Assembly (NCBI RefSeq): GCF_001546455.1
Contig: NZ_KQ956819.1
Span: forward strand, 207,526 to 271,525
Length of the DNA: 64,000 bases
Direction of reading: 5' to 3'
Source of the DNA: Gardnerella vaginalis
Lineage (GTDB): Bacteria; Actinomycetota; Actinomycetes; Actinomycetales; Bifidobacteriaceae
Shown here piece after piece: positions 53,527 through 62,725 of the stretch. Made by a program: the position numbers and the translations under genes. The stretch's first letter is position 1; each line of letters opens with the position of its first letter. A model generated the notes under the pieces. That model was not told where the DNA came from, made no database searches, and saw only the letters and a list, made by a program, of their open reading frames with translations.

Positions 53527-56283
53527 ATGAGTGAACAGGATAATACAGTAAAACACGCACATTTAACACCATTGCCTAATAAGGTTGGTGTTGATGGTCT
53601 TGAAGACAAATGGCGTAGCAATTGGGACGAAGCTAAGACTTACGCGTTCCACAATTCTCGCGACCGCAAAGCCGTGTATTCAATCGATACACCACCTCCA
53701 ACAGTTAGTGGCCATTTACACGTTGGCCACGTATTTTCTTATACGCATACAGATGTGATTGCACGATATAAGCGCATGAAAGGCTTTGACGTGTTCTACC
53801 CAATGGGTTGGGACGATAACGGCTTGCCAACAGAGCGCCGCGTACAAAACTATTACGGCGTGCGAGTAGATACTTCGCTTAAGTATGACCCTGATTTTAA
53901 GCCGCCATTTGAAGGCACAGAAGGCAAGAAGATTGAAGCAAAAGATCAGGTTCCTGTAAGCCGCCAGAACTTTATCGAGCTTTGCGAGCGCTTAACTTCC
54001 CAAGATGAAAAGCTGTTTGAAGCTTTGTGGCGTAGGCTTGGTCTTTCTGTTGATTGGTCGCAGACCTACCACACGATTGGTGAGCAGCCTCGCCGAGTTG
54101 CGCAAAAAGCATTCCTTCGTAATCTTGCTCGCGGAGAAGCCTATCAAAAGGATGCTCCAGGCTTGTGGGATGTTACTTTCCAGACTGCTGTTGCTCAGGC
54201 AGAGCTTGAAGCGCGCGAATACCCTGGTTTTTATCATAAGATTGCGTTCCGTTTTGAAGATGGCACGCCAATCTACATTGAAACTACGCGACCAGAATTG
54301 CTTGCAGCTTGCACATCTTTGATTGCGCACCCAGACGATGAGCGTTACAAGAAGTATTTTGGCAAGGAAGTTTACTCGCCGCTGTTTAAGGTGAAGGTGC
54401 CAATTTTGGCTCATCCTGCCGCTCAAATGGACAAGGGTGCTGGCATTGCAATGTGCTGCACTTTTGGTGACGTAACAGACGTTGAGTGGTGGCGCGACTT
54501 GAGTTTGCCAACTCGACCAATTATTCAGCGTAACGGCCGCATTGTTATGACTACTCCTGATTGGATTACGGACGAGTCTGGCCGTGAAATGTTTGAGAAA
54601 ATTGCTGGCAAAACCACGTTCTCTGCTCGCAAGGAAGTTGTTGAAGCTTTGCAAGCTGCTGGAGATATGGAAGGCGATCCAAAGCCAACAAAGCGTATGA
54701 CGAACTTCTACGAAAAGGGCGATAAGCCTTTGGAAATCGTCACTTCTCGCCAGTGGTACTTAAAGAACGGCGGCACGGACGAAAAGCTGAATGCTGAGCT
54801 TATTGAGCGCGGCAAGGAACTTAACTTCCACCCAGACTTTATGCGCGTGCGCTACGAGAATTGGGTTCATGGCTTGAATGGTGATTGGCTTATTTCTCGC
54901 CAGCGCTTCTTTGGTGTTCCATTCCCACTTTGGTACCCAGTAAACGAAAATGGGGAAGTGGATTATGAGCATCCTTTGACGCCTAGCGAAGATCGTTTGC
55001 CAATTGACCCAACTATTGACGTTCCAGAAGGATTTGATGAATCGCAGCGAGACCAGCCAAATGGTTTTACTGCTGAGCAAGACATTATGGACACTTGGGC
55101 TACATCTTCCTTAACTTCACAAATTGTGACTCGTTGGGAAGAGCCAGGCGAAGAAAATCAAGCTTTGTTTAAGGCCACTTTCCCAATGGATTTGCGCCCA
55201 CAAGGCCAGGATATTATTCGTACTTGGCTGTTTAGTACGGTTGACCGCGCGCATCTTGAAAACGGCTGCTTACCTTGGAAGCACGCTGCGCTTTCTGGAT
55301 GGATCTTGGACCCAGATCACAAGAAGATGTCTAAATCTAAGGGCAACGTGGTTGTGCCAAACAAGCCAATTGAAGAATTTGGTGCGGATGCTGTGCGCTA
55401 CTGGGCAACTTCTGCAAAACTTGGCTTGGATGCCACTTACGACGAAGGCCAAATGAAGATTGGACGTCGCCTTGCGATTAAGCTTTTGAATGCAACGAAG
55501 TTTGCGCTCGCAATCGGCCGTGAAGATGAGGAACATCAGGTTCTTGAGTCTGCTAGTGCGGATTGGGATTTTGCAGACGTTACGGAAGTTTTGGATCGCT
55601 CTGTTATGGCAAAGCTCGCATCCGTTATTCGTACCGCAACTGATGCGCTTGAATCTTACGAGCATTCCAAGGCTTTGGAAGCAATCGAAACATTCTTCTG
55701 GGAGTTCTGCGACGATTACATTGAGCTTGCAAAGAATCGTGCTTACGGTACTGCAGAATCCACTGGACGCACTCCAAGCGAAGCTGCTGTAAAGTCTGCT
55801 CGTACAACTCTTGGTCTTGCGCTCGACGCTTTGGCTCGCTTGCTTGCTCCTTACTTGCCTTACGCTACGGAAGAAGTGTGGAGCTGGATGCACGAAGGCG
55901 AAGGTTCCGTGCATCGCGCTAGCTGGCCATGCGCTAAGGCGTATGAGGCTGCTGCAAACGGCGTTTCTGCAGACACTTTGGCTTACGCGGGTGAGGCTTT
56001 GGCTACTTTGCGAAAGATTAAGTCTGAAGCAAAAGTTTCTATGAAGACTCCTATTTTGCAAGTGACTTTGAACGTAGCAGAAAATGCTTATAAGGCTGTT
56101 GAGGAGACTTTGGATGACGTTGCCGAAGCGGGACGCGTTACTGGAGAAGTGAAGCTTAACGCTGTTAAGGCTGCAGATGATGGCGATTCTTCTGAATCTG
56201 AATCTGCGGAATCTGATGCAACTAACGTAAACGTTTCTGTTGCTCAAAGCGAACTCGGCGAAGCTCCTGCAAAAAAGAAGTAG
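53527..56283 (+). CDS. valS: Valyl-tRNA synthetase
   Basis: A 918-residue class I synthetase. HIGH motif HLHVGH, zinc-free editing (CP1) domain, KMSKS motif in KKMSKSKGNVV, anticodon-binding domain and a shortened C-terminal arm ending in a Ser/Glu/Asp-rich tail. Its IDTPPPTVSGHLHVGH sequence separates it from leucine and isoleucine enzymes. No T-box leader is present; the message is probably leaderless. Confidence 0.97.
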   Translation: MSEQDNTVKHAHLTPLPNKVGVDGLEDKWRSNWDEAKTYAFHNSRDRKAVYSIDTPPPTVSGHLHVGHVFSYTHTDVIARYKRMKGFDVFYPMGWDDNGLPTERRVQNYYGVRVDTSLKYDPDFKPPFEGTEGKKIEAKDQVPVSRQNFIELCERLTSQDEKLFEALWRRLGLSVDWSQTYHTIGEQPRRVAQKAFLRNLARGEAYQKDAPGLWDVTFQTAVAQAELEAREYPGFYHKIAFRFEDGTPIYIETTRPELLAACTSLIAHPDDERYKKYFGKEVYSPLFKVKVPILAHPAAQMDKGAGIAMCCTFGDVTDVEWWRDLSLPTRPIIQRNGRIVMTTPDWITDESGREMFEKIAGKTTFSARKEVVEALQAAGDMEGDPKPTKRMTNFYEKGDKPLEIVTSRQWYLKNGGTDEKLNAELIERGKELNFHPDFMRVRYENWVHGLNGDWLISRQRFFGVPFPLWYPVNENGEVDYEHPLTPSEDRLPIDPTIDVPEGFDESQRDQPNGFTAEQDIMDTWATSSLTSQIVTRWEEPGEENQALFKATFPMDLRPQGQDIIRTWLFSTVDRAHLENGCLPWKHAALSGWILDPDHKKMSKSKGNVVVPNKPIEEFGADAVRYWATSAKLGLDATYDEGQMKIGRRLAIKLLNATKFALAIGREDEEHQVLESASADWDFADVTEVLDRSVMAKLASVIRTATDALESYEHSKALEAIETFFWEFCDDYIELAKNRAYGTAESTGRTPSEAAVKSARTTLGLALDALARLLAPYLPYATEEVWSWMHEGEGSVHRASWPCAKAYEAAANGVSADTLAYAGEALATLRKIKSEAKVSMKTPILQVTLNVAENAYKAVEETLDDVAEAGRVTGEVKLNAVKAADDGDSSESESAESDATNVNVSVAQSELGEAPAKKK

Positions 56284-56322
56284 TTTGCAAGTAATCGAAA
56301 ATAATTAATCGCAAAACAAAAT

Positions 56323-56358
56323 GCGCTGGAAGTCAATCTTCGACTCCAGCGCTTTTTG
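56323..56358 (+). terminator. Terminator of valS
   Basis: GCGCTGGA (56323-56330) pairs with TCCAGCGC (56345-56352), with inner pairing AGTC/GACT, followed by TTTTTG. Confidence 0.88.
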
Positions 56359-56391
56359 TGTATTTAATCGCGAAGCATCGCGCGGTAACGC

Positions 56392-56397
56392 TAGACT
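56392..56397 (+). promoter_or_regulatory. -10 box 7 nt before argS
   Basis: TAGACT, then GTAAACC, then ATG at 56405. No ribosome binding site. Confidence 0.55.
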
Positions 56398-56404
56398 GTA
56401 AACC

Positions 56405-58201
56405 ATGAATCCAGAAAGCTTAAGTGAATTAATTGAAAAAATCGCTAAAGATTTAGTGGCAAGCGGTAAAGCCGGCAGTCTAACAGAAGATTTGATTCCT
56501 GCTGCCGAAAAACTTGCAGTTATGAGGCCAAAAGATCGCGCGCACGGCGATTGGGCCACGAATGTTGCTATGCAGCTTGCTAAAAAAGCAGGTATGAAGC
56601 CTAGCGATTTAGCGGAACTTTTTGCAGAACGTTTGCAAGAAGCGCAAGGTATTGCAGGCGTAGAAGTGGCAGGCCCTGGCTTTATTAACATAACGCTTGA
56701 TTCGGCTTCTGCAGCGGCTGTTGTTGACGAGGTCTTAAATCAGGGTGCTGATTTTGGCAAGAATACGCATTTGAGTGGCAAAACTTTGAATCTTGAGTTT
56801 GTTTCCGCAAATCCAACTGGCCCAATCCACATTGGTGGCACTCGCTGGGCTGCGGTTGGCGATTCTATGGCTCGAGTTTTGGAAGCGAACGGCGCAAAAG
56901 TTGTGCGCGAATACTACTTCAACGATCACGGTGAGCAAATCAACCGTTTTGCAAAGTCTTTAGTTGCTGCAGCTCACGGCGAAGAAACGCCTGCAGATGG
57001 CTACAAGGGCGCGTACATTAACGAAATCGCGGATGCGGTTATAAAAGAAGCGCAAGCAGACGGCGTTGATGTTCTTTCTTTGCCTAGAATTGATCTTGGA
57101 AAAGACGAGGAAGGTTTGCCGCTTGGCGAAGGCGATTCCGAGCAGCGCGAAGAATTCCGCAAGCGCGCAGTTCCAATGATGTTTGCAGAAATTCGTAAGT
57201 CAATGCGAGATTTTCGCGTTAGCTTTGATGTGTGGTTCCACGAAAACAGCTTGTATGAAGATGGCGAAGTTGAGCGTGCTATTGCAGACTTGCGTGAACG
57301 TGGAGATATTTTCGAAAAAGACGGCGCAACTTGGTTTGAGTCCACTAAGCACGGCGACGATAAAGATCGCGTAATTATTAAGTCCGACGGTAATTACGCC
57401 TATTTTGCTGCCGATATTGCGTACTATCGCAATAAGCGTCATCGCAAACAGAATCCTGCAGACGTAGCAATCTACATGCTTGGCGCGGATCATCATGGCT
57501 ATATTGGCCGAATGATGGCAATGTGCGCGGCTTTTGGAGACAAGCCAGGCGAAAACATGCAGATTCTTATTGGTCAGCTTGTAAACGTTATGAAAGATGG
57601 CAAGCCAGTTCGCATGAGCAAGCGCGCTGGAAACGTCATTACGATTGACGATTTAGTTGATGCAATTGGCGTTGATGCTTCGCGCTACTCGCTTGCTCGC
57701 ACCGACTACAACACAAGCGTTGACATTGATTTGGATTTGCTTGCTTCTCATAGCAACGATAATCCTGTGTATTACGTGCAATACGCTCACGCACGCAGCT
57801 GCAATGTGGCTCGTAACGCTGCAGATGCTGGAATTAGTACAGACGGAGCTGATTTGAGCTTGCTTAACACTCAAGCGGATGGCGAGGTTTTGGCTGCTTT
57901 GGCGCAATGGCCTGCAGCTTTGGTACAAGCTGGCGATTTGCGCGCTCCACACAGAGTTGCGCATTATCTTGAGGATTTGGCTGCAAGCTACCACAAGTGG
58001 TACAACCTTGAGCGCGTAGTGCCAATGGAGTTAAGCGACCCAGAAAATCGCTTGCCAGAAGCAGAGCGTGAGGCGGCTCGCATTGCAAAGTGCCCAGAGC
58101 CAGCACGCGCTGCAGCTCGACTTAAGCTTAATGCTGCTGTGCGCACGGTAATCGCCTCTGGCCTTGATTTGCTAGGCGTTAGTGCGCCAGAAAAAATGTA
58201 G
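56405..58201 (+). CDS. argS: Arginyl-tRNA synthetase
   Basis: A 598-residue class I synthetase. N-terminal additional domain (about residues 1-115), the HIGH-type motif SANPTGPIHIGGTRWA, KMSK-type KPVRMSKRAGNVITIDD, and the C-terminal anticodon-binding domain with the family-typical ending. The predicted message is leaderless like that of valS. Confidence 0.97.
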   Translation: MNPESLSELIEKIAKDLVASGKAGSLTEDLIPAAEKLAVMRPKDRAHGDWATNVAMQLAKKAGMKPSDLAELFAERLQEAQGIAGVEVAGPGFINITLDSASAAAVVDEVLNQGADFGKNTHLSGKTLNLEFVSANPTGPIHIGGTRWAAVGDSMARVLEANGAKVVREYYFNDHGEQINRFAKSLVAAAHGEETPADGYKGAYINEIADAVIKEAQADGVDVLSLPRIDLGKDEEGLPLGEGDSEQREEFRKRAVPMMFAEIRKSMRDFRVSFDVWFHENSLYEDGEVERAIADLRERGDIFEKDGATWFESTKHGDDKDRVIIKSDGNYAYFAADIAYYRNKRHRKQNPADVAIYMLGADHHGYIGRMMAMCAAFGDKPGENMQILIGQLVNVMKDGKPVRMSKRAGNVITIDDLVDAIGVDASRYSLARTDYNTSVDIDLDLLASHSNDNPVYYVQYAHARSCNVARNAADAGISTDGADLSLLNTQADGEVLAALAQWPAALVQAGDLRAPHRVAHYLEDLAASYHKWYNLERVVPMELSDPENRLPEAEREAARIAKCPEPARAAARLKLNAAVRTVIASGLDLLGVSAPEKM

Positions 58202-58235
58202 TTTTTGCTATTATTGCGCATTTGCTTTTTATTTA

Positions 58236-58266
58236 GGACGTTAGTTTTTATGCTAGCGTCCTTTTA
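58236..58266 (+). terminator. Terminator of argS
   Basis: GGACGTTAG (58236-58244) pairs with CTAGCGTCC (58253-58261), with one wobble or mismatch, followed by TTTTA. Confidence 0.8.
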
Positions 58267-58423
58267 TTTTTAATTAGGAGACACGCGCGGATTATAAATT
58301 TTTCCGATTAAGTACATGCGATTTATTAATATACCCCCTAATATTATTTTTCGGTTTCAGTTTTGTTATTAAATGCGTTAAATAATATGCTTAAACAATT
58401 TTTCACCATATAGGAGGTGTAGC

Positions 58424-59938
58424 ATGAGCGTCACAACACAAAGTGTCAGCACAGACAGTGCCCCGAAAAAAAGGAACTTGACAATTATTGAATCCGCATA
58501 CGTGGCGGTCATGTTGTTTGGCATGTTCTTTGGCGCTGGAAACCTTATTTTCCCAGTATTCCTTGGTGCTAACGCAGGAAACAATTCTGCGCCTGCAGCA
58601 TTAGGCTTTATTGTTACTGGCGTTGGCTTGCCATTGTTAGGCGTTACAGCACTTGCAATGAGCCGCGCAAATGGTCTTTTTGAGCTTTCAAGCAAAGCTA
58701 GCAAAAAATACGGCATGTTCTTTACATGCGTTCTTTATTTAACAATCGGCCCGTTCTTTGCAATTCCGCGATGTGCAACAACTTCATACACTGTTGGATT
58801 GGAGCGAGTTATTCCGCAAGATGGAAACGGGCAATTGTACTTGTTCTTGTTCTCTGTAGTATTCTTTGCGCTCGCGTTCTTCTTTGCTATGAAACCAAGC
58901 GGCATACTCACGTGGGTTGGTAAAGTTCTTACGCCAATCTTCCTTGTGTTCCTAGCGATTTTGGTGTTTACCGCACTATTTTCCCCTATAAGCGGTGCTT
59001 CTTCAGATGCTGCTCCTATGGGAAATTACGTTAATAAGTCATTCTTTACGGGATTCTTAGATGGCTACAACACAATGGATGCTTTAGCTAGCTTGGCATT
59101 TGGAATTGTGGTTGTTAGCACCATTCGCCAGTTTGGTGTAAAAGATCCTAAAGATGTGGCAGTAAATACTGCTCGATCTGGATTCTTTAGCTGCTTGCTT
59201 ATGGCAGTGATTTATGTTGCGATTGTCGTTGTTGGTGTGCGTAGCCGCGCGCTGTTCCCACCTGCGGAAAATGGTGGCGTAACTTTGGCGCAAGTTGCAC
59301 GCTATCATCTTGGTAACGTTGGCTTATTTGTGCTTGCTGCAACTGTAACTCTTGCATGCTTAAAGACTGCAGTTGGCTTAATCGTAAGCTGTTCGGAAAC
59401 TTTCTCTAAGCTATTCCCTAAGGGTCCTAGCTACAGAGTTTGGTCTGTATTGATTACGCTTGTTTCGTTTGGTCTTGCAAACTTTGGGTTGAGCGCAATC
59501 ATCGAATACGCGGTTCCAGTATTAATGTTCTTGTATCCGCTTTCAATCGTACTGATTCTTTTGGCTTTGTGTGGTCGACTTTTTGGAAATTCCAAAGTCG
59601 TGTACGCTTGGACGCTTGGTTTTACTGGTGTTGCAGCTGTATTTGACTTTTTGAATAGTTTGCCAACAGCTTTGCGCAATGCATTGCATATAAACGATAT
59701 GTTGATTGTTGCTCAAAACTGGTTGCCGTTCTCGGAATTTGGAATGGCTTGGGTTTGCCCTGCTGTTGTTGGATTTGTTGTTGGCTATGTTCGCATGGTT
59801 TTATGCGACAACAAAGGTATGGAAGAGGTTGCTCGCGCTGCTTCTGGCCCAGACCTTGAAGGTAGCGTTGCTAGTAGCGATGACTATTCTTCAAACAGCT
59901 CCGAGTTTGACGAGCCTAATTTCGGCAATCAATCCTAG
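58424..59938 (+). CDS. brnQ: Branched-chain amino acid transporter, LIVCS family
   Basis: A 504-residue carrier with about twelve spans. Conserved FGMFFGAGNLIFPVFLG at the N-terminus, then GPFFAIPRCATTSYTVG and DGYNTMDALASLAFGIVVV. Takes up Leu, Ile and Val with sodium or protons. The C-terminus has an acidic Ser-rich tail of about 45 residues. TAGGAGGTG precedes the ATG. Confidence 0.95.
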   Translation: MSVTTQSVSTDSAPKKRNLTIIESAYVAVMLFGMFFGAGNLIFPVFLGANAGNNSAPAALGFIVTGVGLPLLGVTALAMSRANGLFELSSKASKKYGMFFTCVLYLTIGPFFAIPRCATTSYTVGLERVIPQDGNGQLYLFLFSVVFFALAFFFAMKPSGILTWVGKVLTPIFLVFLAILVFTALFSPISGASSDAAPMGNYVNKSFFTGFLDGYNTMDALASLAFGIVVVSTIRQFGVKDPKDVAVNTARSGFFSCLLMAVIYVAIVVVGVRSRALFPPAENGGVTLAQVARYHLGNVGLFVLAATVTLACLKTAVGLIVSCSETFSKLFPKGPSYRVWSVLITLVSFGLANFGLSAIIEYAVPVLMFLYPLSIVLILLALCGRLFGNSKVVYAWTLGFTGVAAVFDFLNSLPTALRNALHINDMLIVAQNWLPFSEFGMAWVCPAVVGFVVGYVRMVLCDNKGMEEVARAASGPDLEGSVASSDDYSSNSSEFDEPNFGNQS

Positions 59939-59982
59939 TGACTAATTCACAACTAGTTGTATAGATAGTTGCAATAATAATA

Positions 59983-60027
59983 ATCGCCATATTACCGCTC
60001 GTATGAGCTGCGATATGGCGATTTTTT
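59983..60027. terminator. Terminator between brnQ and the tautomerase gene
   Basis: ATCGCCATAT (59983-59992) pairs with ATATGGCGAT (60013-60022), followed by TTTTT. Confidence 0.85.
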
Positions 60028-60037
60028 GCGATTTAAA

Positions 60038-60385
60038 CTAGAAGTTGCCGCCGTTCCAACCCCAGTCAGTTGTTGCAGTGTAACGAATATAAGTGCGATC
60101 CTGTGGAATTCCAAGCTCGCGATTCAAAGCTGCCATAATCTGCTCTGTCAACTTTTCCCAAGCCGAGCCTGGAACGCTAGAACCAAAAACGTTCACTTCA
60201 ACGTAAGCTGCAGGCTTAGTATTATCTCCAGCAAAATAAATTGGCATATTGTCTTCAAACGGGCACATAAGCCAATGTTCGCTTTTGCCTGGAACCGCGC
60301 TAATCGCCTTGCCGTACGCTGCTTTTAAGGCATCGCGCTGTTCTGGTGTAGTGCTTACAGAAACATGAGTGTGAATAACTGGCAT
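60038..60385 (-). CDS. MIF-like tautomerase
   Basis: A 115-residue protein of the macrophage migration inhibitory factor family. The catalytic Pro follows the initiator Met, a Lys lies in PGKSE at the place of MIF Lys32, and the C-terminus WGWNGGNF matches the VGWNxSTF ending of MIF. The CxxC of mammalian MIF is missing. Expected to tautomerise phenylpyruvate-like keto acids; a host-directed role is unproven. AAAGGAGCGATT precedes the ATG. Confidence 0.9.
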   Translation of the reverse strand: MPVIHTHVSVSTTPEQRDALKAAYGKAISAVPGKSEHWLMCPFEDNMPIYFAGDNTKPAAYVEVNVFGSSVPGSAWEKLTEQIMAALNRELGIPQDRTYIRYTATTDWGWNGGNF

Positions 60386-60474
60386 AATCGCTCCTTTGCT
60401 AATTTTTATAAATTTGCTAAGTTCTATAAACTTGTGTTACGCAATAATTATAGTAAATTGTTAGCCTCCGCGTG

Positions 60475-60480
60475 TTTAAT
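60475..60480 (+). promoter_or_regulatory. -10 box 7 nt before the GtrA gene
   Basis: TTTAAT, then TGAATGT, then ATG at 60488. No ribosome binding site. Confidence 0.55.
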
Positions 60481-60487
60481 TGAATGT

Positions 60488-60997
60488 ATGAAAAAACTTA
60501 TTGAACAGGTTGTTAAATTTGGAATCGTAGGAATTATTGCGCTTATTATTGACGTGGCGCTGTTGAATCTACTGCTTCTTGTGCATCTTAATAACGTTGT
60601 TGCTGGAACAATATCTTTTATAATCTCGCTTATTTTTAACTACATTGCCAGCATGAAGTATGTGTTTAAGCACCGCGAAGACATGGCTCGTTGGATGGAG
60701 TTGTTGATTTTTATTATTTCTGCGGTTATTGGTTTGCTTATTAACGATGCGATTATTTGGCTTAGCACGCTTGGAATGGCGCAAACTTTGCGCGGTACGG
60801 CGATTTACATGCTTCGCACAAACATAGGCAAGTTGATTGCAACAGTTGTTGTAGCTATATGGAATTTTGTTATTAGAAAGTGGCTTTTAGACGATACAAA
60901 GTCGCAAAAACCTGATTATGATGCAGCTAAAGATAACAGCTTTGCGCATAAGTTGGGCGAGTGGTCTTTAAATCACGCTCCAAAAGGCTGGAAGTAG
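60488..60997 (+). CDS. GtrA-family membrane protein
   Basis: A 169-residue four-span protein starting MKKLIEQVVKFGIVGIIALIID. Typical segments: FIISLIFNYIASMKYVFKHRE and TVVVAIWNFVIRKWLLDD. GtrA proteins are thought to flip lipid-linked sugars for glycosylation of wall polymers. The frame is open to 60365, but that part reads through the divergent promoter; ATG 60488 is preferred. A 12-bp duplication covers the stop codon. Confidence 0.88.
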   Translation: MKKLIEQVVKFGIVGIIALIIDVALLNLLLLVHLNNVVAGTISFIISLIFNYIASMKYVFKHREDMARWMELLIFIISAVIGLLINDAIIWLSTLGMAQTLRGTAIYMLRTNIGKLIATVVVAIWNFVIRKWLLDDTKSQKPDYDAAKDNSFAHKLGEWSLNHAPKGWK

Positions 60998-61013
60998 GTT
61001 TGGAAGTAGGTTT
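60990..61013 (+). repeat. 2 x 12-bp repeat spanning the gtrA stop codon
   Basis: GGAAGTAGGTTT occurs twice in perfect tandem. The first copy contains the stop TAG (60995-60997). Confidence 0.9.
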
Positions 61014-61020
61014 ATAAAAT

Positions 61021-61653
61021 ATGCAAGCTACGACTATTCATTTTGTGCGCCACGGAGAAGTGGAAAATCCAAATCACGTGCTTTACGAGAGATTGCCAGG
61101 ATTTCACTTATCTAATCGTGGCTTAAAAATGGCAAGTGCCACGGCACAATACATTGCAACTGTTCCACAAATGCGCGGAATTAGTGCGATTTACTCGTCT
61201 CCTTTAGAGCGCACACAAGAAACAGCGCAACAAATCGCAAACGCTTTGCAAATTGGCCCGATTATTTTAGACAATCGTCTAATCGAAGCGGAAAATAATT
61301 TTCGAGGCAAAAGAATCGGCTACGGCGAAGGCGCTTTGTGGAAAAATAACAATTGGAAGCTTGTATCTAACTTGTGGAAGCCGAGTTGGGGGGAATCCTA
61401 CAAGAGTATTGCTGCGCGCGTTGGCGATTTTGCGTGCGAGCAAGTGAAAAATCACCCAGGAGAGCAAATCGTAGCTGTAACGCACGAATCGCCAATATGG
61501 TCTTATAGACACTTGCTAGAAACGGGTCACGCGGAGCATAATATGCTGCTTAGAAAAACGGCCTTAGCGTCGATTACGTCGATTACCTACGATTGCGAAA
61601 ACATGAATGTGCTTTCCATCACATATGTGGATCCTGCGGCGCGTGTGCAGTAG
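61021..61653 (+). CDS. Histidine phosphatase family protein
   Basis: A 210-residue phosphoglycerate-mutase-like phosphatase. The catalytic RHGE lies at residues 10-13, SSPLERTQETAQ follows, and the second catalytic His is in VTHESPIW. Substrate unknown. It lies 23 nt behind the GtrA gene and has no clear ribosome binding site; TATAAA just before the ATG may be a promoter element. Confidence 0.9.
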   Translation: MQATTIHFVRHGEVENPNHVLYERLPGFHLSNRGLKMASATAQYIATVPQMRGISAIYSSPLERTQETAQQIANALQIGPIILDNRLIEAENNFRGKRIGYGEGALWKNNNWKLVSNLWKPSWGESYKSIAARVGDFACEQVKNHPGEQIVAVTHESPIWSYRHLLETGHAEHNMLLRKTALASITSITYDCENMNVLSITYVDPAARVQ

Positions 61654-61759
61654 AACGTGTGGAATAATAGGTAATAGATTATTTAAGATGTGGGCGAATC
61701 GCAAATGCGATTAACTAATAGACCTTGTGTTTGCGCTAACTCATTGCAAAGGAGCGTTC

Positions 61760-62689
61760 ATGAGTGATTCTGTGGAAAAGCTGGATTCAAAAACCTTGAG
61801 TCTGCTTGAGTCTGCTGCAAAGACGGCCGTGGATTTAACAAAATTGTGGCCTTTAAAAGAAGCGCGACATTTAGATAATGATGCAAAATATTCAGAAAAC
61901 CTTGAAGTTAGGGTTATTCATTCGATTGCCAGAATTCTTACAAATCTTGATGTTACTATTCCAGACGCAGAGTTTGTGTACGAAGGCGCGGACGAAATTC
62001 CGGGCCGCCCGCAAGAGATAGTTGACGCACTTTTGGCAGCAGCAAATGCCTACGACGATATGGATTTATGCTACGATCCAAACTATAGCGAGGCTCAAGA
62101 AGCGCTAGAAAACAACGCGAATGATGTTAGTGCTATTCTTAGCAAACTTGAAGCCAATGCTTATAAAGATGTTAATGCAATAAATAGCGCTGCAGACGCT
62201 TTGGGAGTTGCTGGAAATTGGAGCGTTGAAATCTTGCAGAATGCGTTTAGTTACGCAAAGCAAAAGTGTAATTTTTACGATTTACATCTTGTAGAAACGC
62301 AAAAAATTACTGCAATACTGTCTATTCTTAAAAGTCTTATTGAAAAAACCAGCAACATTTACGAAACTTTGCCTATATTCCTATATATTAACGAAGTGTG
62401 TGAGTGTGCTGGAATTCCTCGAATGATGTTTAAGGATAATCAGTGGCGTGAGCTTGTTGATTGCATAAAAAGTGGCGATGATGGCGAAAATAGCATGAGC
62501 GCGATGGTTGAATTTGCATCTCCATTACTTAATCGCGAGTGGGCAAAGCATAGGGAAGACGTTCTTTGGGACCCAGAAGAGGCTAAAAAACTTGCAAAAG
62601 AAGAAGACGACCGCAAGTCACGCGAAGCGCTGGCTGCTAAGTTTGCGCATGTGGAGGGGAATAAGGAATCAACTCAAGCGCTTGACTAG
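61760..62689 (+). CDS. Hypothetical protein, 309 residues
   Basis: Not recognised. Soluble, acidic and mostly helical by composition, with no signal, membrane span or repeat. The C-terminal 35 residues (EEAKKLAKEEDDRKSREALAAK) are charged and probably coiled coil. AAAGGAGCGTTC lies before the ATG at 61760, which fixes the start. It stands directly ahead of gltX, 36 nt away. Confidence 0.8.
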   Translation: MSDSVEKLDSKTLSLLESAAKTAVDLTKLWPLKEARHLDNDAKYSENLEVRVIHSIARILTNLDVTIPDAEFVYEGADEIPGRPQEIVDALLAAANAYDDMDLCYDPNYSEAQEALENNANDVSAILSKLEANAYKDVNAINSAADALGVAGNWSVEILQNAFSYAKQKCNFYDLHLVETQKITAILSILKSLIEKTSNIYETLPIFLYINEVCECAGIPRMMFKDNQWRELVDCIKSGDDGENSMSAMVEFASPLLNREWAKHREDVLWDPEEAKKLAKEEDDRKSREALAAKFAHVEGNKESTQALD

Positions 62690-62712
62690 ATAGGCACGTC
62701 CGTAACGCGCGG

Positions 62713-62718
62713 CACAAT
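62713..62718 (+). promoter_or_regulatory. -10-like box 7 nt before gltX
   Basis: CACAAT, then GGAACCT, then ATG at 62726. Weaker hexamer than the others, same spacing. Confidence 0.4.
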
Positions 62719-62725
62719 GGAACCT

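Noticed and set aside
55270-56247. Minus-strand open frame of 325 codons opposite valS
   Set aside because: Antisense shadow of valS without a ribosome binding site or family motif.
58262-58423. Possible amino-acid riboswitch or T-box before brnQ
   Set aside because: Only 160 nt, AT-rich, with no stable multi-stem structure that I can draw.
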